From Paraconiothyrium sp. Pb-2020 (lineage: Eukaryota > Ascomycota > Dothideomycetes > Pleosporales > Didymosphaeriaceae), in NCBI GenBank assembly GCA_022419385.1, contig JAJUBI010000009.1, positions 620,001-684,000 of the forward strand: 64,000 nt of DNA. The letters are read 5' to 3'. Numbering within the stretch: the stretch's first letter is position 1; the number at the start of each line of letters is the position of its first letter. Both the position numbers and the translations under genes were made by a program. Positions 34,645 to 46,761 of this stretch are shown piece by piece. The notes beneath the pieces were generated by a model. It worked only from the letters and a program-made list of their open reading frames with translations. It was not told the origin of the DNA and did not search any database.

Positions 34645-37053
34645 CTACTTCTTCGACTGCTCCTCGAGAGTCCTCATCTCGATTTCACTCTCTTTCGTGC
34701 CCTGCCCCACCGCATTGCCCATCCAAGCTCCTACCGGCGTTCCATTCCGATCCCTCCGAGGAAACATGTTCTTGTTGAACGGCGTCAACTTCGGTGCCCC
34801 TGTAGGCGTCACATCGCGCCGCTGTACCTGCCTCAAACTGTCCTCCGTAAGGTCGCGGGAGATGTTGCTTAGATGACCCCGAATGTTCTCCTTGGAGACG
34901 ATGCGCGGCCCAAGAAGCCTGGGAATGGAGGGCGGAGGAAGCAGGTCGGATCCAGCGCTACTACGTATACTGGAAGCACGCGCAGGGTGCTTCGGTGGTA
35001 TGGGTGGTGGCGGGTCTGCGTTCTGGAAGCGGGAAGCGCGTGGCCATTCCGTTGGCGCTGGCGAGGTAGCAGTGGGGCTCTGGCCTGGCCAGGCGAGAGG
35101 GTCTGGCGAGAGCGCAGGTGTCATACCAGGCCATGGAACGTGTTGTGGAACGCCGTTATGCTCACCCTCGAGGAGGCGCATTGTCTCCGGATTCTCGAAC
35201 GAGGTTATATAGTTGCCTGTACGCGCAAACTGATCTTGACGCTCGAGGGGATACAGTATTTCCGGGATTTCCGACAGTGCGAATGATGTTTCACGGGAGG
35301 CTGGGTCATATGCGTTATGTTCCAGTGTGGAATGCAACTTCTTCGCGATGAACGGCGGCTTGATCTCTCGATCGTATCCTGTGCCCGCATAGCTCGGCAT
35401 CCTAGCTGGCTTCGACGAATGGCTAAAATTGGTAGAGGTAGGGCTTTCTGGGAATACCTCTTGATGTTCAGATTCGGGGTCGCGCCTCTTGCTGATATTG
35501 AACAATGGCTTGGGAACCGCACTCGGGTGTCCACTCATGGGAGACAGTACCTCGACGGAGGTCTTGCGAGTAGGAGTGGCATCAAAGCCTAGGTTACCTT
35601 CCACAAAAGGGTCCGAGCCGTGGATTGAGCTGTATACACCATCGGAAGACTTCCTCTCGGGATCTGGCAGCGTGTAGGCTGGCTTGGGTGTAATTCGTGG
35701 GCCGTCCGACTCTGCGAAATTCTTACCTTCCGTCTCCAGGTGACTGATGATATCTTGTGTGGTCTCTCCCTCAAATTCTGCGTCAGGAAGGTTGATTGGG
35801 CGAGTGACGCCGTGAAGGGGATTCTTATGTTTGGTCGGAGTCGGCATGAACCCATACATACCAACGGGCACCAGGCCCTGCGATTTCTCTCCGCGCTTCT
35901 TGGGGGACTTTGGTGATGGTGGGACATCAAGAGATGGTCGACCACTCATGCTGAGTGAGCGACGATTCGCGTCGACGATGGGGTCGATCACCCGAGGGTC
36001 ATCGATGCCCTTACACCCGAACATTGGGCTCTCTCTGCCATGCCGATTGCGCCCAAACACAGACTCTGTGATATCCTGAATATCGCGGTTCTTGCGTTTG
36101 ATCCTGGCTTTCTGATTTGCTAGAAACTCGTTTAGGTTTGCTTTTGGCTTCTCGACAACTTGCCCGTATTTGGGATATATGTCCCTAAGCTCCTGCTCAA
36201 ACACCACTGCTTTCTTCTTGGTGACTGTTCTAAAACACGTGAGTGCCTAAGGCTGATACAGCGCGACTTCCTTCACTCACCCTGCCTGTGTAGAGTCGGT
36301 CAAAGATGTGACTGCCTTCAGACGCTCTGCTTTAGCAGTAGCTCCACGAGAGCGAGGAGCTGACACTATACGATATGGATTCGCGCTCTGTGGCACTTCC
36401 ACGTTGCCTTCAGGAAACGCAAGCCGACTCGGATGCCGCACCTCGATGAACCTCGCCAGTCGACCGTAATGCATCCTACCTCGGGGGTCATACGAGTCAC
36501 GTACTGCCTCCACGATCGGCACAAACACGGTCTTCCACGCCGTGCATACATTTTGTAACTCAAAGTACTCGAAACCGAACGGATTACGCGCCTTCCCCAC
36601 TTTGAACTCCTGCAGCAGCCACGCATACATCATCTTCTCGTGCTCCTCGACGCCCCAGTGCGTTGTATCAAAGTTGCCGTATTGTGTCTCGTCCATCGTG
36701 AATATTGAGGTGTTGTCGTCGGCGCGCGGATCGTATCGTAGCTCGCCGTCGCTGAAGTTGGTGTAGAACCACAAGATGTCCATGCCGCGCACCCTGTCTG
36801 GCTCGGAGGATCGCGGTTTGTTGCCGGGCTGGAGTAGTAGAAATGCGTCGCGGAAATGGGACCAAGGCTTGAGAAAGGCCGTCATACCGAGGAAGTGATG
36901 CTCGAGGCCGTCGAGATCTTTGATGTTGAGGACATCGAGAGCTATCCTTAGAGCGGGCGTAGTCTTCTCTTTTGGAAGTCGCGAGTTCAGAGCGCTTCGG
37001 ATATTGCTCATGCTTGGGGAGCTTGAGGTCGTGGAGAAACGAGGGTTGTCCAT
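34645..37053 (-). CDS. Hypothetical Pro/Ser-rich protein with a folded N-terminal half (785 aa)
   Basis: Two exons (37053-36281 and 36229-34645) encode 785 aa. The start at 37053 (MDNPRFSTTSSS) is the first ATG; the frame is open a little further upstream without one. Residues about 20-250 look folded, with aromatic-rich blocks (HHFLGMTAFLKPWSHFRDAF; ADDNTSIFTMDETQYGNFDT; EVRHPSRLAFPEGNVEVPQS). A basic helix (NEFLANQKARIKRKNRDIQD) follows, then a long disordered tail with PSPKSPKKRGE, DPPPPIPPKHPARAS and several SP/TP sites that could be kinase targets. It has no membrane segment, signal peptide or catalytic motif. I do not recognise a family; a cytoplasmic or cytoskeletal scaffold is one guess. 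Confidence 0.7.
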
Positions 37054-38635
37054 GTTGTTGAAGGGTGGCTTGCGAAGCCAGAGGATTGGGGGACAGGAAT
37101 TGACGCGGGAGTCGGATTTCAAGAGTTTTCAGCTCTTCTACTGGGGCGGAATTATGTCTGCGGGTTAGGTCCGCGGCGCTGCCACTGTGGTTGAGTGGGT
37201 AACGGCAGCGCGATCAGGAGTGGGCAGCGCAAACGGAGCAAAACCTCGCGTGAAAACGCGAGGCGTCAGGCGACACAGCGCAGAAACTCAACAAGTCTTC
37301 ATGAGGGCCAGTCAAAAGATCGAGGATAAGACTGGGGCTTTTCTATAGGCGCTTTTCGATGCGGCCTGCGCTCTATTGTTTGAGGTGAACGACTCATTTT
37401 CGGCCTTTCTGGTGAAGTACAGCCCGGGAAACACACACAACCCGCATTTGTAGTCTGCAAATTTGCGAGGTTTGAGTTACAATCACGTTTTCCCCGTCCC
37501 TACGAGCTTCGGTGTAGGTGCTCACGACTAGCCCACCCACTACGAAGCGTCAGACAACGTCGAAGAGCGACCCATCCTACAAGTAATGATGGAATTCAAT
37601 CAACACATTACGCTATATTTCTACACGATCAACCACTGAACTGCAAGTCCTAATTTCTGCTGTGTTTGTTCTCTCGCCTAGGCAATACTCTGATATCTTG
37701 CTCGTTTGCTACATAGCTACACCAGGTGGAAATGACACCGCCCTTTACTTTTCTACTTGGGTCGCACCATTCCTGGACTAGTAGCCCGATCCCTCGTCCG
37801 CGACGGAAATACGCACTGCTCAACAAAATCTTTTCCATGACTACTTGTCTTCCTATCTATGCCGCGATACACTCGATACATTCAATACCATTAATCCTAT
37901 ACTTTGTGCGCACAGTAGTGTATTAGCTAAGTAATCAGCATGCATAAATCCTTGTAGTTCGCCGTAAGTAAACACAAAGTGGTCTAGCTCTGAATTTATA
38001 CAACTATTGCGTGCTTTCAATACGCGCCTAAGATGGCACGTGATATCAACCTCAGCATACACATAGCAATGATCGTTTGGTTTCAGACAGACTAGGAAGA
38101 CGATACTAAGCCCATCTAGTAGATTCTGGATGTTAAAGTTAAGCCCTGGAAAATTTTCTCAGACATTTGCATGTCTTACACGAGTACATGGAGTACAGTC
38201 ATTGACACGAGCCCGATCCGCCGTATTGTATTACATGAGCACATGTGACTCTCTCGTTCGCAGGAATACACTGTTGGCTTTAAAATGTTTTGGGCTTAGT
38301 CAGGCGCATCGGAAAGCCTGGGTAAAGGAACATAGTCATTTCAGATGGCCATCGGATTGCTGTTTGCTTGACCCTCCAAGTATCCCTGTATTGTAAGTAG
38401 GCCGATTGATTAATGTCTTTTTGTGAATTTGCACAGCTCGAGGTGGCGACAAGAGACGACGAGTTTGCAAAATGTAGTTGGAAACCCAGCAACCGCTTGA
38501 TAAGGTAGAATCTACGGTGTTTGTAAATTTGGTTTAGGCTGCCGGGATTGGGTGCTTCACCAAAACTTCATTTCTGGTCTTTAGCTCGAAATTTTTCACA
38601 CACTCTACTACTCACAATGTGCACTTCCCATTCGA
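37054..38635. other. Intergenic region (about 1.6 kb)
   Basis: No supported gene lies here. Only short open frames occur on both strands, and the sequence becomes AT-richer toward 38600. It contains the promoter of the Pro-rich gene and the 3' flank of the GH92 gene. Confidence 0.45.
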
Positions 38636-41195
38636 TCATATAGTCACATGCCCTGGACTGGGTGGCACTTCGCCAGAATCCCACGGCACAGGCCCCACGC
38701 CCATTTGAAACTCCAAAGTACTATCGCGACCATCAGCTCTTACAATGTCCTCGTGGTTAATCCAGCTCTTATTCCAAGTCTTTCCGTTGACCTTTAGATG
38801 TTGTACATATGGCCCGCTCTCCAGTTGATTCGCCATAATTCTCAGGACCGCACCGCTATTGCCGAGTGTCATGGTAATATTACCAAATCGCGGGGCGAGG
38901 ATTAAATACACTGGTTGAGTAGCGACAGGATATAGTCCGATCATGTTCCACACTAACCAGCTACTCATCGCACCTGCATCGTCGTTTCCCGGAATACCAG
39001 AGCGGCCATTATTGTAATATTGGTCTACGAGGTCGCGGGATAGTTTCGCTGACTTGTGTTGCCGTTGGGGCCAATAGTTGTATAGGAAGGGTGTCATGAA
39101 TGACGGTTCTGCCACATCTTTAATCGGCTTCTGATATACAATTTTCAAGGTGGGGAGGACTTACCATTACCGGGATTGAAGATCGTGGTGCCCGCACTGT
39201 TGCCGCCTTGGTTCGATTGAGTGAGACCAGGGATGAACATTGTATTTAGCCTCTTCTCGGCCATATCCGGGCCACCCATCAGCGTGATTACAGTCTCCAT
39301 ATCATGCGGTAGTGACCAACTGTACTCCCAAGGGACGCCCTCATAGCTGATGGACTGCCAGTCGCACGCTCCGCACGAAAGCGGATCATACTCTTTGATG
39401 CTACCATTCCCGTACGTGGGCGCGAGAAAGCCTGTGAAATTCAACGACGTAGTGTTATGGCTCCATGTCTTCTGCCATCCAGCAGATCGATTGAGATACA
39501 CCGCAACATCTTCCGGCGCTTGACCTCTCGCTACCTGAGACAGCGAAAAGTCGTTCAGAGCATAGTCAACAGTTTTACTCAGACAACGCCCACGATCCGG
39601 AGTAACATATCCGTATTTCTTCCAATCTTGGAGTCCACCGCGGCCCTCTTTGGTGCTCCCACTAGGATCTTCAAAGTCGAAGTTGTTGTACGGCTGTATC
39701 TCAGCATTCGTTTTCATCGCGGCATAGCCGTCGGCCCAATTGATACCCTTGAGTCCTTTCACGTAGGCATCTGCGAGGACATTATCGGAGTTTGAGCCAC
39801 CTTGGACTCGCCCGTTGTGGTTGTGGCTTCGGCCTTCGGGCATGAAGCGTTCGTGTAGCCAAATGTCGATCATAGCTCTGACAATGTCGCTTTGGCGTTC
39901 GGGCTCAATCAAGGTCAATAGTGGATGCAGTGTTCTGAAAGTATCCCAGAGCGTGTAGAAGTCATCGTAGTATGGTTCTTCGGATTCCCAGTACGGATTC
40001 TCTCCTGTTCGATCGGATGGCATTAGATGTGAGTGGTACATTGCTGTATAGAACATCTCCGATTGAGTCTTGTTGTTTGTTTGCACATCGATCTTCGAGA
40101 GGACTTCGATATTCCATCGATCTTTGGCAGCTTGCTGTACTTTCTCGAGGTCCCAGTGAGGTATCTCTTCTCCAAGGAACTGACAGGCTTTGTCCTCGGA
40201 CACCCACGATATACCCACTTTCGAAGCCAAGACAGAGCTGTTTGGTGGGAAAGAAAATAGTGCCCCGATCCGATCTGCGTATTGGTAGCCGACAGTGCCT
40301 CCGCGTATGCTTGTCGCATTAGTAAAGGTAGGTCGGACATCTGTGGCATTGGGCCAATACGGATCCGTTGCCTTCCCTGAAAACAGTCGGGCTTCTGCAG
40401 GCCTGGTGTCAAACTTCCCGCAGAAGTATACACGGTAATCGCCCCCTGATGCGTGCTCAGCATGAGTTTTATACACAGATTGCGGGATACCTTACCCCAA
40501 CCCCAACCTTCCCTATAAACACCATAGCCGGAATAAGAGGTGCCGTCGCCATTGATCTCAAGCTCACCGTTACTATACCATTGCTCTTTCTTGCCTGCGC
40601 TCGGGATGAAGTGACTGAGATCCACCAAAATGTGCCTCCCATCAGCATTTTGGGGGAACGAGTATCTCATAATTCCAGCGTGCATGGTCGCGCTCATCTC
40701 CGCTTTCACGCCGTTCTGCAACTGTGTTTTGTAGTATCCCACAGAAGCCTCGTCTGGGCTCGTGCGAGGTTGCATGTACGTTATGTTATCCAGAAGATTG
40801 ACGCCTTCCAAAGTGGTGAGAGGCATTTGAGGAATTAAGCCGTAAGTTGGGGCGCCGCCTGTGCCACTTTCGTGAAGCATTGTGATGGCGGTCACGTTTC
40901 CGTCAGGTGTATACCCGGCGTTGGCAGCGAACGATATGTTCCATCTTTATTATCATTTTCAGCACGATCTAGGAGTGACAGGATATCGAGCGTACCTTGT
41001 CGTGTCGATACCGACCTTGACAGCACCGAATGGCAGCGTTGCTCCTGGGAAGACATTGCCAGCGCTGTACGCACTCCCAGCGACAGGACCTTCTGTTCCG
41101 ATGAAGAGATTCACATACTTAGTGTAGTCCCTCTGACTGAGCGCGTTGCATGCGCTTATTAGTACCGCAGGTACAACCGCGGCAGGAAGCCTCAT
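38636..41195 (-). CDS. Secreted GH92 alpha-1,2-mannosidase
   Basis: Four exons (41195-40996, 40944-40496, 40445-39165, 39108-38636) give 800 aa. GH92 enzymes are Ca2+-dependent exo-mannosidases that trim alpha-mannose from N-glycans and mannoproteins. A signal peptide (MRLPAAVVPAVLISACNA) leads into YVNLFIGTEGP and GNVFPGATLPFGAVKVGID, the family N-terminus. Further blocks are GYTPDGNVTAITMLHESGTG, YHSHLMPSDRTGENPYW, YYDDFYTLWDTFRTLHPLL, GGSNSDNVLADAYVKGL, and NPGN|EPSFMTPFLYNYW, where the splice restores the Ca2+-site GNEP. GNDDAGAMSSWLVWNMIGLY contains the Asp residues assigned as the general base in this family. All splices keep the frame. The next gene upstream on the same strand is a sugar permease, which fits uptake of released sugars, though the two are separated by 1.1 kb. 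Confidence 0.95.
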
Positions 41196-42300
41196 GTTAT
41201 AATTGATACCTACTGACGACCAAAGGGAGAGAGCAGGGTCGCTCGTCTTTCACGCTTCTCACCGTTCCGGGTACCGAACCCCGCCTCGTCGTGATGCCAG
41301 CATCGTCACTTCCTTGGTTAACAAGATCCGAATGTCTCCAGGTTTGGAAGCTGGCCCGTCAGGACTAGTCCCGCTCCGGTTGGAATGACTGGCCTAAGAG
41401 CCTCAATTCTGAGTAGGAACCTTGGCAACGGTACGAGTTTATCCGCGTACCTTGCAGCTAGTATTGTGGTCAGCCTTTGCGGCTGTCAAGCTACAATAGA
41501 ATAGTCGTCTTTTCCTTTGAATCGATTGTTCAGTAATTGAATTGGTGAATGGTCGCAATACTCGGTGTTCTCTATCCCGAGGTCCCACATCTTTCACGTG
41601 ACCCAAAACATGTGAAGAAGATCTCTTGACGACAAGGCTCAAGCTCGTACATCTGCCCCGTCGTGCGGCTCTTCGAAGATGTAAGTTAAAGTTCCGCCTC
41701 TGCACACAGAGCATTACAGAGAGTGGGGAGTGGAAATGTGTCAACGCCGCACAGATTGGCATGTTTAGTTTCGCTGGGGTGAACGAAAAACAAATAGCAG
41801 AGTTGCGGGACAAGTGGCACGTGTATATGGCGGAGGCATGACGCATCAGTGTTGCAGGACTCAATGAGGATACTGTTGCGTATTTTGCGCGGGCTGTAGA
41901 TGATGTAGTGAGGCGTGTTGGGTACCATAGAATACTACGGCCACACGTAATATCAATTGTGGTACCTATGAAGAACACAGCACTCCACGGTGTAAGGCAG
42001 TGCAACAGTATCTCTATTTACCCGCATCTGGAAGGTGAAGATCTGGCTCTATCGGTCTCACGCGCTTTGACCCATTGGGATAGACTACACCTGTACGATA
42101 CGTTACGCTACGCATCGCCAAGGAACAAGCCGACTTTAGTACCGGGCGACATCTCACGTAAGACATAGGCACAGATAGATAGTCAGAGAGCAGTACGTGA
42201 ATTTGCCGTGCTCGGCTCAAACAAGCACGCTGTACTGTAAACTACAGAACATTAAACCAATCCTATCTCCACACCCAAGCCCGAGCAACACTTCTCAAGC
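41196..42300. other. Gap between GH92 and the sugar permease, containing an aminotransferase relic
   Basis: Apart from the relic at about 41664-41923 no coding sequence is supported. A 188-codon minus-strand frame at 41439-42005 is the antisense of the relic and is not called. Confidence 0.5.
41664..41923 (+). pseudogene. C-terminal relic of an aspartate aminotransferase gene
   Basis: The plus strand reads EWKCVNAAQIGMFSFAGVNE, then KQIAELRDKWHVYMAEA, a stop (TGA, 41839-41841), then RISVAGLNEDTVAYFARAVD and DVVRRVG. This is the conserved end of aspartate aminotransferases (family form QIGMFSF-G-L ... L-x6-I-Y-M ... GR-I-S-x-AGLN). In full genes these blocks run on without a break. A splice-like GTAAGT...ACACAG lies just upstream (about 41691-41709), but I cannot trace the protein further 5'. 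So this is a small fragment of a DNA copy of the gene with a nonsense codon, not an active enzyme. The active copy is presumably elsewhere in the genome. Confidence 0.75.
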
Positions 42301-44119
42301 CTAGATAGAGCGCTCAGTATGGGTAGCGATGTGCTTCTCACCCACAGCGCCGAGTTCACCACCCTCGTGGATCTGCTTCTCGACGGCAGCGGCCTGCCTC
42401 TCGGCGAGCTCCTTATCTTCGAACAAGAAGGTAAGCTCCTCGAGGGTGCGGTTGTACGTCTCAGGGTAGAGCAGGTAGACGGTGAGGAACTCAAAGGTGA
42501 TCCATCCGCAGTAGATGGCGAGGAACTTCCAGTCGATGGCGTTGAGGGCCTTGGGGTTGACGTTGGTGGAGAAGAAACCGCCGAGCTTGCCGAAGATCTG
42601 CTCGACACCGATACCCATGGTACGCTGGGCGTATGGGAAGATTTCGACAAGGTAAGCTGCAGCGAGTTAGCGGGTAAGTTGGGGTGGAATGGTGGGGTGG
42701 CAGCTTACTGTATGTGAGCGAGTTGTTGCCGATATTGTAGCATGGCGAGTAGGCGAAGTAGAAGAACAGCGCAGCAATGCCCGCAGCCTTGTTGGTGGTG
42801 TCGTTGTCCTTTGCGACACGGAGTTGCTGGAATGAGGTGGTCATGCCGATGAAGATGAGGCACATGCTTGCAGCTGAAAGCATGAACATCCAGCGACGAC
42901 GGAAACGGGTGACGATAAGTGCGATGGTGACACCGTTGATCAAGGACCAGCACTGATTGGCGATGTTGATGCGAGTCTTAGCGTAGTCGGTGGTGTATCC
43001 CATCATCTCGAAGAGAAGGTTAGAGTAGTACGACAGCAATGTGTTACCGCTCATTTGGGTGAAGAGACCCATCATGCAGGCGATGAGCACACGTCGGCGC
43101 ATACCAGGGGTGCGGATCATATCCATCCAAGATTGCTTGGAGTTCTCGAGCTCAAGCTTGATGGTGGATCGAATTTGAGCCATTTCGGCTTGCACCAGGA
43201 CGGAGCTAGCGTCGCCTTCGGCGTGGTATTTGGTGAGGATGGCAAAGGCTTCGTCATCGCGGTCTTTGCTGACAAGCCAACGGGGACTTTCAGGAATCAA
43301 GCTGTTGTTGCATTAGCTCAAGGTCACCGGAAGTGATCTGAAAAACGTACAACACGGTGGCGATTTGGAGCAGAGATGGGCAAATCTGCAGCAGAGAGGG
43401 TAGGCGCCAGCTCCAATTTCCTACGATTTCAACGGTCTTGATGGCGATGGCAGCCGCAATGATGGATCCAACAAAGTATGAAGCGTTGAAAAGCGAGGTC
43501 AGGAAGGCACGCTCCTTGGGGTGACCGAGTTCACCGATCAAGGCAGATCCTGAGATAATGCAGAAGACGATACCCACGCCGAGCAGCATACGAGCAATGA
43601 TGTACATGGCGACTATGTCTCGTTAGTCTGTATTTGGAAGCACTTTCAGGCGGAATCTTACCATGCTGGGAGAATCCCTGCAAGATGGCTCCAACACACA
43701 TGATCAGAGAACCGGTCATGATGGACCATCGTCGGCCATATTTCTGGTTGAACCACGGAGCGATGGGGACAGCGAGGATAGATCCGAGTTGATAGCACGA
43801 AGAAATGAAACCAAGGAGGCCATCCTCAATGGCGGGCTTCTTCGTTTTGGGACTGATGTATCCATTGCCGAAGTCTGGTTCTCGTTAGCAGTCTGCTTGC
43901 AGATATCATGGACATGCACTTACACTTGTTGAAAGGCCCCGAGAATTGCAGTGTGTTGATAAGTTGAGAATCGAAACCAGAGGTCATCTCAACACCCATG
44001 CAGCACAGGAACAGGTAGACGTACATAACCCGAAGGTTAGGCTTCCTGTACCATGGCACCTTGTCCTCCTCGACAAGGCGAGTGACGATCGGGTCCGCAG
44101 ATTCTCCAGTCTTGACCAT
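42301..44119 (-). CDS. MFS sugar transporter (lactose/hexose permease type)
   Basis: Five exons (44119-43924, 43874-43662, 43612-43351, 43301-42709, 42656-42301) with 48-52 nt introns give 539 aa and 12 predicted membrane segments. Family marks: GVEMTSGFDSQLINTLQFS in TM1, NQKYGRRWSIMTGS (GRR loop), the central PESPRWLVSKDRD signature, YLVEIFPYAQRTMG, and PETYNRTLEELTFLFED after TM12. This is the sugar-porter family; the sequence style is that of fungal lactose/galactose or general hexose permeases at the plasma membrane, coupled to protons. The ATG at 44119 gives a short cytoplasmic N-terminus. A splice acceptor just before it (TTGCAG at about 44164) suggests an additional upstream coding or leader exon, so the true start may lie further upstream. 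Confidence 0.93.
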
Positions 44120-46694
44120 CTTGTCGAAGGTGTCGGTGGTCGAAAGCGACGCGCTTGACTGCAAGCACGACTGTCAGACGAGTGAACCATGCTCTTATAG
44201 TCTCCCCGCGCAACCGAATACCCCGGCCGCTTCCCCAGACCACACGACTGTAAGGTCCTAAGCCGGAGAGCAGCCCGGCTGAACCGTAGGAGGAGCTCAT
44301 CTGGGAGTAGCGGCTGGGCGTTGCTTGACAGGCCTGGGACCGGCTAAAGTCGTGTCATTTATCCTCCAATAACCGTAGACCAGGTTTGGCGAAGCATGGA
44401 CGCACAGCTGCGCTCTGAACGAATGGCGACCACTCTGGAACCAGAGGTTGCAGCTAAACGACATCGAAGTTGCCTTGGCGGATTTCGGTAAAGCGCTCTA
44501 GAGGGCTCCAGTTGCGCTGTCGGGCTACACGTGGAGTCGGGGTTGCCAGACTGCCGGAACATCGCGAGCGTGCGCCGAAGCCTCTTTCAGGAAGCCTGAC
44601 TGGGTATCTCGGTTGTAGGGAAGGCTTTCTCGCAAATATCGGAACGCTGCAAGGGATCGAATGGATCAGTCATGGGCAAGCGCGTCAGCAACAGCTTGCA
44701 CAGGCCTCCATCGTGTTGCGTTGGACTTAGATGAAGGTTCCGCCATCCACATTTGCGGCATCAAATAGATTGATCAAGCGAGATCAAGCTGTTTCTTGGA
44801 ATCATTCTCGTAACCAGGCACCCAGCGCCCGGTAAGAAAAGTGGATGCAGCATTCGAAGAGCCTTCGCGAGCATCGGACCCTGACAATTCCTTCAAAAGG
44901 TTCTCGAAGTCTCGTCGCCGGATTCAACGACATGCAGCGGGTGATCTACCATATTCTGGAGGGCAACAATCGGATCTTTGAGGGCGCGGCACAGTCTGGC
45001 ACTCTCATTTGCCGGCTTGGTATAGAGTAAGACGAGGCGGCACCGACCCGTGCAAGTCCGGATGTGCAGGCAAGAGGCACAGCTCACGCCAGAAAGAGCG
45101 AAGAATCCTTGTTTCATCTATTCGCGCGGATTCGCGACGTCGAGGGCCAGCGCTTAACAGAGTAATACGGCAGTCGAGGGCGATTGTTGGGAATGGCTGG
45201 ATGGTGGTTTGCCGGAGGAAGTACCCAGTTGGTAGGTAGGTATGCCTCCCATCACGTGGATCGTCAGCACATGCTCACGTTCCAGTCGCCTAGTCACCTT
45301 GCAGCCCTGTCGACGCCGCAAACAGTTGATTAATAGGCCGACATCGCGTATTGACGATTTTCCAGAAGGAGTTGTCCACGCGACACCCATCAATCTTCCA
45401 GACTGAGACCTCTAAAATAAACATAGGCCTAGTCTAGTGCATGGCGAACGGGCCGTGGAGAAGGGATCTAGGAACGTTGAGCCTAGCTTCCAACGCCGAG
45501 TACTTCCTCTTGGCTCCTACAGGGTCAAACTCGTTGAAAGGAATACGGGACCCTACGCACGTAGCGTTCCGACTACTCCAACTACCGAAAGTCTTGTTCG
45601 ATCGCTCCTACACCTGCGACTGACATACCTCTACCTTGAGCGTCGATGCGAAACAGAGAACGAACTGTTGATCGTAGGCCTTGCAATTGCAATTTAGACA
45701 TTTGAGATTCGCCCAAGTCCTTGAAAAGTAGCAATTGTAGCCTAGGCGGCACAGCCTGGCAACTCGATTCGACTCGTTCGTCACGTCGACGGCTGGCACA
45801 CGGTCAGGAGGAGATGGGAAGAAGTTCTTTTGGGCGGACATGGATTCTTGCAAACGTCACTGCCGCTTGCAACTCAAGGCACAAGCATCCGCGCATTAGA
45901 TATTGCTGACAAAACTGCTCATAGTGGACTTTGTGTTCGCCAACAATAGGGCGTGTACCGCGAGTACGTGTACGCATTCGTTGCAGATGCGTGCTGAACC
46001 GTGCGGAAACGAAGTGAAGAGTGTTGCCTTGGGAGAAGTCTCCGGATATAGAGGTAGAAGAAGCACAGGAGTTGATGCGTGTCGGTCAGGATATTGCATC
46101 CGTATGCCTCCACGCCTTGTGTAGAACCCAAAGCTCTTCTCTTGCTGGGGTATAAGTACCAGGGTAGATGAAGACAAGTCTGGTATGGAACGGTAGTAGG
46201 AAACTTTGCGGCTGCTACAGGTCAGACGACATGCGGTGCTGTTAAGCTTCCGCTAAGCAACCACTCGCTGCTCCGCCTAGGTACGCCTCGTCATGGCGTT
46301 GAGGCTGTGGGGGAACGCGGCGTCGCGCTTCCTCCTGCCCAAACCGTCGGCGCCAAACCTCTTCACCACCATCAACAACTACCGAGCGTCTTAGAGCCGC
46401 GTTTCGAAACGCAGTGCTGCAGGTTGCGCGCGTGGATGATCTTCCTTTTAGATGAAGCATACGAATACCCTGGCTTTTTTGAGTTCGCGTCCCACTTACG
46501 CGTCACTCGAACCACATTGATTTCCTGTCTCGATCTAGTTCGGCTCAATTCATCGGCGCAAGAACCTCACAAAAAAAACGTCAAAAGCGATTGACCAGTC
46601 ATATGGCAAGAAACATGAAACAATTGCGTTTCCATGCTACGGATGCTTCCGCAATATAGCTTCGGCACTATGTAGACAAGCAACAACCAAAAGC
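44120..46694. other. Long gene-poor stretch (about 2.6 kb)
   Basis: Up to about 44300 it holds the promoter or leader of the sugar permease. Beyond that only short open frames occur on both strands; none has a domain, a signal peptide or a clean splice pattern that I can support. I see no terminal inverted repeats or transposase remnants. Confidence 0.45.
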
Positions 46695-46702
46695 TTATAT
46701 AC
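46695..46702 (+). promoter_or_regulatory. TATA box of the lactonase-like gene
   Basis: TTATATAC lies about 60 nt upstream of the ATG at 46762, a usual distance for a fungal core promoter with a short leader. Confidence 0.45.
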
Positions 46703-46761
46703 CCCATACCAACGATCCTTCAGAAGACATCCAGTCTTTCGCTTCTCGTTACTAACTAACC

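Noticed and set aside
41439..42005. 188-codon minus-strand open frame
   Set aside because: It is antisense to the aminotransferase relic, whose plus-strand reading has clear family motifs. The minus frame has none.
44370..46600. Possible decayed transposon in the 2.6 kb gene-poor stretch
   Set aside because: No terminal inverted repeats, target-site duplication or transposase/RT motif could be found by eye.
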